Origin: CAYLNH01 sp964384625
Lineage (GTDB): Bacteria > Verrucomicrobiota > Lentisphaeria > JABSQK01
Length of the DNA: 10,086 nucleotides
Direction: 5' to 3'
NCBI GenBank assembly: GCA_964384625.1
Contig: CAYLNH010000266.1
Coordinates: forward strand, 1-10,086
The notes under the pieces are model-generated. The model worked only from the letters and a program-made list of their open reading frames with translations, did not search any database and was not told the origin of the DNA. Shown one piece after another: positions 5,044-10,086 of the stretch (position 1 is its first letter; every line of letters begins with the position of its first letter). The position numbers were made by a program, and so were the translations under genes.

Positions 5044-6456
5044 GTGAATCAGCCTCAGAATACGCCGTTTTACCTCGAGCTCGTAGAGCAGATTCGGAGC
5101 CTGATCCGGGAGCAGAGGCTGCAGCCGGGAGATCGGGTGCCGTCAGAGCGCGCACTTGCCAAAGAGCTGGGGGCGGCGCCGATGACGGTACGCCGGGCAC
5201 TGGCCGTGCTGGTGGAAGAAGGCCTGGTCGTTAAACAGCCGGCGCGTGGCACGTTCGTGGCCGAGGTACCAGCTCCGGCCGCAACCCCAGTCCATGACGA
5301 TGTCCTGCAAACACCAGCGGCATTGCCGTACCTGAAACCAACAGCGAAACGCGAAGTCACGTTGGAGATCCAGGACTCGCTGCCGAACCAGCTGCGTTTC
5401 TGGGATGAAGCAATTGCCTGTTTCCAGGAAGAAAACCCGGACATCCGCGTCAGCCGCACATCGGAACAGCCGCATCGGAAGCCGGATGGTCTTCCTGAGA
5501 TCGGCGATGTCGTCTTCCTGCCCCAATACAGTCTCGCGCGCTATCGCGATGCCGGGTTGATCCGTCCGTTCGCCAAGCCACATACAGGAGACCACACGGC
5601 CGAGTGCTACAGTGCGACGCTCGATTTTGGTGCGCCGTTCTCCGCAACGGCAAGTTTGTTCATGGTCAACACTGAACTTGCGTGTGCCATGAAGGTCCAG
5701 TTGCCGATGGACTATCATCAAATGCTGACGGCAATTGCCGACGCCGATGCCAACCTTGCGGCCGAATGCCTGTTGGCGGTCACCGTGCTCTTTCCGATTT
5801 CCGTGGTTGCCAGTGAGAGCATCGAGACCAATGCCGGGCGGGAGAGCCTGCCGGAGCGTATCGAGCCGTTGCTGCAGGAACTGACGGCGTTGGGCGACAA
5901 GGTGCGGTCACGCATGTGGGACCGCCGCGTGCCCTTTTCTCGCGGCGACATCGCCATCATCGAAACGACGACGGCGATCGCCCCGACGATCCTGAAGAAC
6001 GCAGCGATTCCGGTGTCGGTGCAGTCATCCCCACGGCTATTCGGGCAGACGCCGCGCTACACGCCCTGTGTACTGGCGCTGTCCGCCCGCTCGGAGGAAC
6101 CGGACGCCGCTGAAGAGCTGGCGCGGTTCATGGCGTCGGAACGGGCGCAGCAGCTGCTGATGGAGCATGCTTACGGGATCCCCGCCCGGCAATCGCTGCT
6201 GACCGAACGCGACCCGAATGAGTCGGAGCGCATCGCGGCTCTGCAACGCATCGTGCGCGACGGAACGGGCTATGGCGTGTCCGTACCGAGTGTGCCGGAA
6301 TTTTGTTCGACAATCTGCATGCCGCTTTGCGCGGCCATGATCAACCGGGAGATCCCGGTTGCCGAAGGCCTGCAGAAGATGAGAGAACTGACAACGCGGT
6401 TTCATGCAGGAACGTTTGGTTGGGGGTATCCGGATCTTGATTATCTGAACAAGTAA
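5044..6456 (+). CDS. GntR-type regulator fused to solute-binding-like domain
   Basis: A 470-residue protein in two parts. Residues 1-74 are a GntR-family winged HTH: PFYLELVEQIRSLI, the PSERALAKELG turn, MTVRRALAVL, and the wing ending RGTFVAE. After a proline/alanine-rich linker (about 75-102), residues about 103-465 resemble an ABC-transporter family 1 solute-binding protein: an N-lobe start with FWDEAIACFQEENPDIRV, and a late helix pair AEELARFMASERAQQLLMEHAYGIPARQ. No signal peptide is present, so the binding fold would sit in the cytosol as a ligand sensor, unlike the UTRA or FCD sensor domains common in GntR proteins. The GTG start has a good Shine-Dalgarno and a strong promoter. The pseudopilin starts 11 bases after the stop. 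It probably controls its own operon in response to an oligosaccharide; the DNA-binding half is certain, the sensor assignment likely. Confidence 0.88.
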   Translation: MNQPQNTPFYLELVEQIRSLIREQRLQPGDRVPSERALAKELGAAPMTVRRALAVLVEEGLVVKQPARGTFVAEVPAPAATPVHDDVLQTPAALPYLKPTAKREVTLEIQDSLPNQLRFWDEAIACFQEENPDIRVSRTSEQPHRKPDGLPEIGDVVFLPQYSLARYRDAGLIRPFAKPHTGDHTAECYSATLDFGAPFSATASLFMVNTELACAMKVQLPMDYHQMLTAIADADANLAAECLLAVTVLFPISVVASESIETNAGRESLPERIEPLLQELTALGDKVRSRMWDRRVPFSRGDIAIIETTTAIAPTILKNAAIPVSVQSSPRLFGQTPRYTPCVLALSARSEEPDAAEELARFMASERAQQLLMEHAYGIPARQSLLTERDPNESERIAALQRIVRDGTGYGVSVPSVPEFCSTICMPLCAAMINREIPVAEGLQKMRELTTRFHAGTFGWGYPDLDYLNK

Positions 6457-6467
6457 GGGGTGTCAAC

Positions 6468-7106
6468 ATGACGGAGAGAGTCCATCGTCCGGGTTCGTTC
6501 ACATTGATCGAACTTCTGGTCCTTGTCACGATCATCGCGATTCTGGCGGCCATGTTGTTGCCGGCGCTGAGTCAGGCGCGCGGCCGAGCGCGGACCGTGG
6601 CGTGCATCAGTAACATGCGGCAATTCGGCATGGCGTTCATCAATTATGCCGACGACTTCAACGGCGCGGTCATGCCGCATCGGTTCAAGCATGCGTATTA
6701 CTGGACGCACGAGATGAAGGAGTACGCGGGCACAGAGGTCGGGCCGGAACCCGGGATCCATTGTCCGGAAGAGGCGTCAGCAGCACGCTCTTACGCGACC
6801 AACGGTTATCTCCACACGAACATCCACAACCCACCTACCCCCCCGGCCAAGGTCCGCTACTTCCGGCAGTTCAAGAAGCCGGAAGCCACAATGTCGGTGC
6901 TCGACTCGAACCATGCCTACCAGAACGCCTGGGACAACGCGATTGGTTCGCCGGCCATCCAACTTCGTCACGAAAACCGCTTCTGCCTCCTCTACTTCGA
7001 CATGCACGCAGAGCGGTATGCCGGACAGATTCAGCACGGCGCCAACGAGTACATTCCGAACACGGACAAGACGTTCTGGAACGGCAACCTCGGTTGGTAT
7101 CCGTAG
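6468..7106 (+). CDS. Prepilin-type N-terminal domain protein (pseudopilin)
   Basis: A 212-residue type II secretion/type IV pilin-like protein. A short basic leader is followed by FTLIELLVLVTIIAILAA (residues 11-28), the class III leader and membrane helix, with the conserved Glu at +5. The residue before the expected cleavage is Ser10, where the usual residue is Gly, so processing is uncertain. The middle has the typical CISNMRQFGMAFINYADDFNG segment (46-66). Near the C-terminus is H168, nine residues, then D178-M179, a degenerate H-X9-DG motif with Met for Gly. The start is supported by an AAGGGG-type Shine-Dalgarno at 6455-6460 overlapping the preceding stop. It should lie in the inner membrane or a pseudopilus with the soluble domain outside. 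Its place between a regulator and a lyase suggests a role in polysaccharide use; the mechanism is unknown. Confidence 0.9.
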   Translation: MTERVHRPGSFTLIELLVLVTIIAILAAMLLPALSQARGRARTVACISNMRQFGMAFINYADDFNGAVMPHRFKHAYYWTHEMKEYAGTEVGPEPGIHCPEEASAARSYATNGYLHTNIHNPPTPPAKVRYFRQFKKPEATMSVLDSNHAYQNAWDNAIGSPAIQLRHENRFCLLYFDMHAERYAGQIQHGANEYIPNTDKTFWNGNLGWYP

Positions 7107-7135
7107 ACGAAAGAACTGACATTTCTACCTTCGTC
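7106..7135 (+). repeat. Stem-loop between pseudopilin and lyase
   Basis: GACGAA (7106-7111) pairs with TTCGTC (7130-7135), and AGAA (7112-7115) with TTCT (7123-7126) can extend the stem past a small bulge. It spans the end of the pseudopilin stop codon and sits 27 bases before the lyase start. There is no T-run, so it is more likely a processing or stability element, or chance, than a terminator. Confidence 0.35.
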
Positions 7136-7162
7136 CACAACTTGGATACACAGGAACGACAC

Positions 7163-10086
7163 ATGACTCGACTACTACTTGGAATCATCACCATGGCATA
7201 CATGCACGCTCTGGTTGCCGGCGAAACCTGGGTCCGCCGTCTTGATCTCAGCCACAAGGAATGGGTCGGGGAAGCCGACATCAAGCCAATCAAGAACGCC
7301 GGGCCCAATGGAGAGACCGTGCAGGAGTGGACCATCCAGGCGAGTAAGCCACAGAGCCTGACGCTCGACATGAAGGAAGCCGGCATCGACCTGAATAGAT
7401 ACGACGAACTCACCTGTGATTTCTATCTGCTCGGCTCCGACGCCTCGCCGGTGTGGACCATTGAGGAATGGCCGCGACCGAAGACCATGAGTAATTGGTA
7501 CGCGAAGATGCGCCGGCCGCGCGAGCAGTGGCTGAACTTCCGCTGCGATCTACGTATGGACGATGACGGCGTATTCCTGACACCCCGGTACGCAAAAAGG
7601 AAAGACCGGCCAAAGAACCCAACGTTCACCTTCAAGTTCGCGCCGCGCTTCCTGCGCTTCAAGGGGGAGCCGAGCTGGCGTAAGATGCGCGTTGCCAACC
7701 TGCGCCTGGTCAAGTATCCGGTCCGCATCAGTTTCAGCAAACGCGACGCGGAGTACACGAAAACCGACACGCACTACATCACCACCTATACCATCACGCT
7801 AACCAGCCGCATGAAGAAGCCGGACACGGCCACACTGACCGCAGACACAGAGAACATGCACTACCACCGGGCGGTGTTCGAAGGCACCGGCAAGAACAAC
7901 ATCAGTGTGCAACTCGGCCCCGGCGAGAAGAAGAACGTCAAACTGAACTTCTCGATCGAGAAACGCAAAGCTGAGATGCTTCCCCCGCTCTTCGCTGAGT
8001 ACGTCTCACTCTCGGCGACAATGAAAACAGTAAAGGACGTTACGGTCCGCCCGATCATGGGTTACCGCGATTGGTATCTGTGGGCTGCTGTGCCGGCCTA
8101 CAATATGCGCCACCCGAAACCGGCCGAAACCATGGCGTTCTATCGCGAGATGGACAAGGTCTACCCCGGCGCTGCCAAGTTGTCGGAGCGCATCGTCAAA
8201 AACGCCCGACCACTGCTCAAAAAGGACTATGACGTGCTGACACTTGGGCCAACCGGCCACGATCAATCGTATCTGTGCAAGAAATGCCAGACCCGTCCCA
8301 AAGCGATTGACGTGCAGCATCACCAATGCCCGAAGTGCAAGACGGTCTATACAAGCGATATCATCGTCAAAGCCTACCTGCGCCGACGCCACGGCGAATA
8401 CATGGGCGACATCGGCAAACTCGCGGCGGCCTACCAGCATTCCGGTGATGAGGCGTTCGCCAACAAGGCGAAGGGGGTCTTGCTGCAGTACGCTGAGAAG
8501 TATGACAAGATCATCTCGCAGGAACCGCGCAGCACGGCGTCGCAATCGAAGATGTGTTCGACCACATTGGGTGAGGCCTTTGCCGTCAGCAACGTATTCA
8601 AGGCCTACCACAAGATCGCCGCATCCCCGTCGCTCACTGAAGCGGAGCGCCGGAAGATCGAGTATGCCTTTCTGCTGAACTCCGGCACCCGGCTGATGAG
8701 TCATGGGGCCGAGATGAATCAGCGGGCCGAGTACTTCAAGTGCTTCGGCTCGGCCGGCCTCTACACGAAGCGCTGGGCGCTGGCAGGAGAGGCCATCTAC
8801 GGCACCCACGGTTTCCTTTCCCTGTTCGATGACGGGTTCTCCGAAGACGGCATCGCCCAGGAAGGCGGCGGCTATCACAGGTCCACCATGCACGTTATGT
8901 GCGACTTCGCCCGGATGATGAATGAGCAGGGAATCAACTTATTCAATCAACGGTTCAAACGCATTTTCGACGGCAGCGTCGCCATCTCGCCGACCGGCGT
9001 GTCGCAGTATGGCAACCACTACTACGAGATGGCGTACAAAGCCTGGCGCGATCCACGTTACCTGCCGACCATCGTTGCCTTCCGCAAACGTCTGCACGTG
9101 CATACAATCGAGGACGGCGTCATCGGACTGCCGGAAACTGCGGGCACACTTGGCACGTCTACCGTGCTCGAAGGCACGGGTTATCTCTTCCTGCGGCGCA
9201 ATGCGCCCTCCGGTCATCGCTGTCTCGCAATCAACTTCGGCATGCAGTGGGAGCGCAGTGAAAAAGACCGCTTGCATACACACCTGTATGTCAACGGCAA
9301 ACGCATCTCCCGCCAAGTCGGCCGGATCACATACGGTTCCAGCTTCTCGAAGAATATGTACCACAGCTTCGCGCATAACCTGGTAACGGTCGACGGCAAG
9401 GACATGCTCGAGGAACGTGTGCCGCTTGTCGAGCTGAAGGAGGAAGGTCTTGTTGCCGCCGCCTTGTTCCGGACAAACGACAAGGAACCGTTGTACCCCG
9501 GTGTCATCCAGCAACGGCTTGTTGCGATTGTCGGCGACCACTTCTTTGTTGCTGATGTTCTCCGCAGTAAAGAGAGCCACAAGTACGCCTGGCACTACTT
9601 CCCAACGAGCAAACGCCAGGAAGTACAACTCGAATTGCAACCGCTGAAGAAGGCGCCGATACTGTCCGTTGCAAAGCCGGCACCGAAAACCTTCGGCACG
9701 TGCTCGACAGCGCAAACCGACCAGCCGTTCGTCGTGAAGTACGGCACCGATAAGGAACCGAAGGTAACACTCTTCATCCAGACCGACGGCAAGGCCAATG
9801 TGCTTGACGGCGAGATGATGCAGCATTACTACCCGAGGATGCATCCGTTCCTGCGCGTCACGCGGGACGGCACGAAAGACGCAAGCTTCGCCGCAGTGTA
9901 CTGGACGGGGAAAGGCCCGGCAAAGACACTGACGGTGTTGGAGCCGATCAAGACAGATCCCGGCGTGCATCTCTGGCGAGTCAGGACGCGCAACACCAGC
10001 GTTCTCATCGGCATCGATGCCGCCGGCAAACTGGCACTAAGGGTCGGCGCGGAAATAACGTCGCATTATTCGGGGCAGACATACCA
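7163..10086 (+). CDS. Secreted heparinase II/III-like polysaccharide lyase (partial)
   Basis: The frame is open for 974 codons and continues past the right edge. A signal peptide (residues 1 to about 20, MTRLLLGIITMAYMHALVAG) indicates export. Residues 21 to about 295 look like beta-rich accessory domains. Residues about 300-640 match the alpha/alpha-toroid of heparinase II/III-like enzymes: LAAAYQHSGDEAFANKAK, N519 (NQRAEYFKCFG) and EGGGYH with Y571 and H572 as catalytic candidates. The C-terminal beta-sandwich contains GTGYLFLRR (671-679), DRLHTHLYVNG (702-712) and AHNLVTVDG (737-745). A four-cysteine zinc-ribbon-like motif, C372-X2-C375 and C389-X2-C392, precedes the toroid core. The enzyme would cleave an acidic, possibly sulfated, polysaccharide by beta-elimination. 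An AGGAA Shine-Dalgarno lies six bases before the ATG. Substrate and exact PL family cannot be fixed by eye. Confidence 0.88.
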   Translation, partial: MTRLLLGIITMAYMHALVAGETWVRRLDLSHKEWVGEADIKPIKNAGPNGETVQEWTIQASKPQSLTLDMKEAGIDLNRYDELTCDFYLLGSDASPVWTIEEWPRPKTMSNWYAKMRRPREQWLNFRCDLRMDDDGVFLTPRYAKRKDRPKNPTFTFKFAPRFLRFKGEPSWRKMRVANLRLVKYPVRISFSKRDAEYTKTDTHYITTYTITLTSRMKKPDTATLTADTENMHYHRAVFEGTGKNNISVQLGPGEKKNVKLNFSIEKRKAEMLPPLFAEYVSLSATMKTVKDVTVRPIMGYRDWYLWAAVPAYNMRHPKPAETMAFYREMDKVYPGAAKLSERIVKNARPLLKKDYDVLTLGPTGHDQSYLCKKCQTRPKAIDVQHHQCPKCKTVYTSDIIVKAYLRRRHGEYMGDIGKLAAAYQHSGDEAFANKAKGVLLQYAEKYDKIISQEPRSTASQSKMCSTTLGEAFAVSNVFKAYHKIAASPSLTEAERRKIEYAFLLNSGTRLMSHGAEMNQRAEYFKCFGSAGLYTKRWALAGEAIYGTHGFLSLFDDGFSEDGIAQEGGGYHRSTMHVMCDFARMMNEQGINLFNQRFKRIFDGSVAISPTGVSQYGNHYYEMAYKAWRDPRYLPTIVAFRKRLHVHTIEDGVIGLPETAGTLGTSTVLEGTGYLFLRRNAPSGHRCLAINFGMQWERSEKDRLHTHLYVNGKRISRQVGRITYGSSFSKNMYHSFAHNLVTVDGKDMLEERVPLVELKEEGLVAAALFRTNDKEPLYPGVIQQRLVAIVGDHFFVADVLRSKESHKYAWHYFPTSKRQEVQLELQPLKKAPILSVAKPAPKTFGTCSTAQTDQPFVVKYGTDKEPKVTLFIQTDGKANVLDGEMMQHYYPRMHPFLRVTRDGTKDASFAAVYWTGKGPAKTLTVLEPIKTDPGVHLWRVRTRNTSVLIGIDAAGKLALRVGAEITSHYSGQTY

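Noticed and set aside
8006..8893. Long open frame (295 codons) on the minus strand
   Set aside because: It lies wholly antisense within the lyase gene, has low-complexity arginine/valine-rich composition and no recognisable family; the plus-strand frame carries clear motifs.
8939..9970. Long open frame (343 codons) on the minus strand
   Set aside because: Also antisense to the lyase; a product of GC-biased third positions, with no family resemblance or ribosome binding site.

Overview
The window is GC-rich bacterial DNA that reads as a carbohydrate-degradation locus from the Lentisphaerota/Verrucomicrobiota side of the PVC group. I base this on several things seen together: formylglycine-type sulfatases, a heparinase II/III-like lyase, an FTLIELL pseudopilin with a degenerate H-X9-DG tail, a GntR-type regulator fused to a solute-binding-protein fold, and intergenic DNA full of short hairpin repeats. 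The assignment is inference; there is no rRNA or other marker gene here.

Layout. Positions 1-366 hold no credible gene but contain a 44-bp perfect palindrome and smaller inverted repeats. An AraC-family regulator (367-1302, minus) is divergent from two plus-strand sulfatases (1723-3297 and 3453-4772). The 420-bp divergent region carries an operator-like inverted repeat, a long-range inverted repeat and several hairpins. The 155 bp between the sulfatases is almost wholly hairpin repeats. After sulfatase 2 comes a 271-bp spacer bounded by two inverted copies of a 10-bp-periodic repeat; the first copy supplies the sulfatase stop codon. A strong sigma-70-like promoter then drives the second unit: the GntR/solute-binding fusion (5044-6456), a pseudopilin (6468-7106) and a secreted heparinase II/III-like lyase (7163 to beyond the right edge).

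How the parts may fit together. The lyase has a signal peptide and would cut an acidic, probably sulfated, polysaccharide outside the cytoplasm. Both sulfatases lack signal peptides and would remove sulfate from imported fragments inside the cell. The AraC protein is placed to control the sulfatases. The GntR fusion could bind an oligosaccharide in the cytosol through its solute-binding-like half and control its own operon. The role of the pseudopilin between regulator and lyase is unknown, and it is the most intriguing part of the unit. No transporter, formylglycine-generating enzyme or mobile-element gene is visible in the window.
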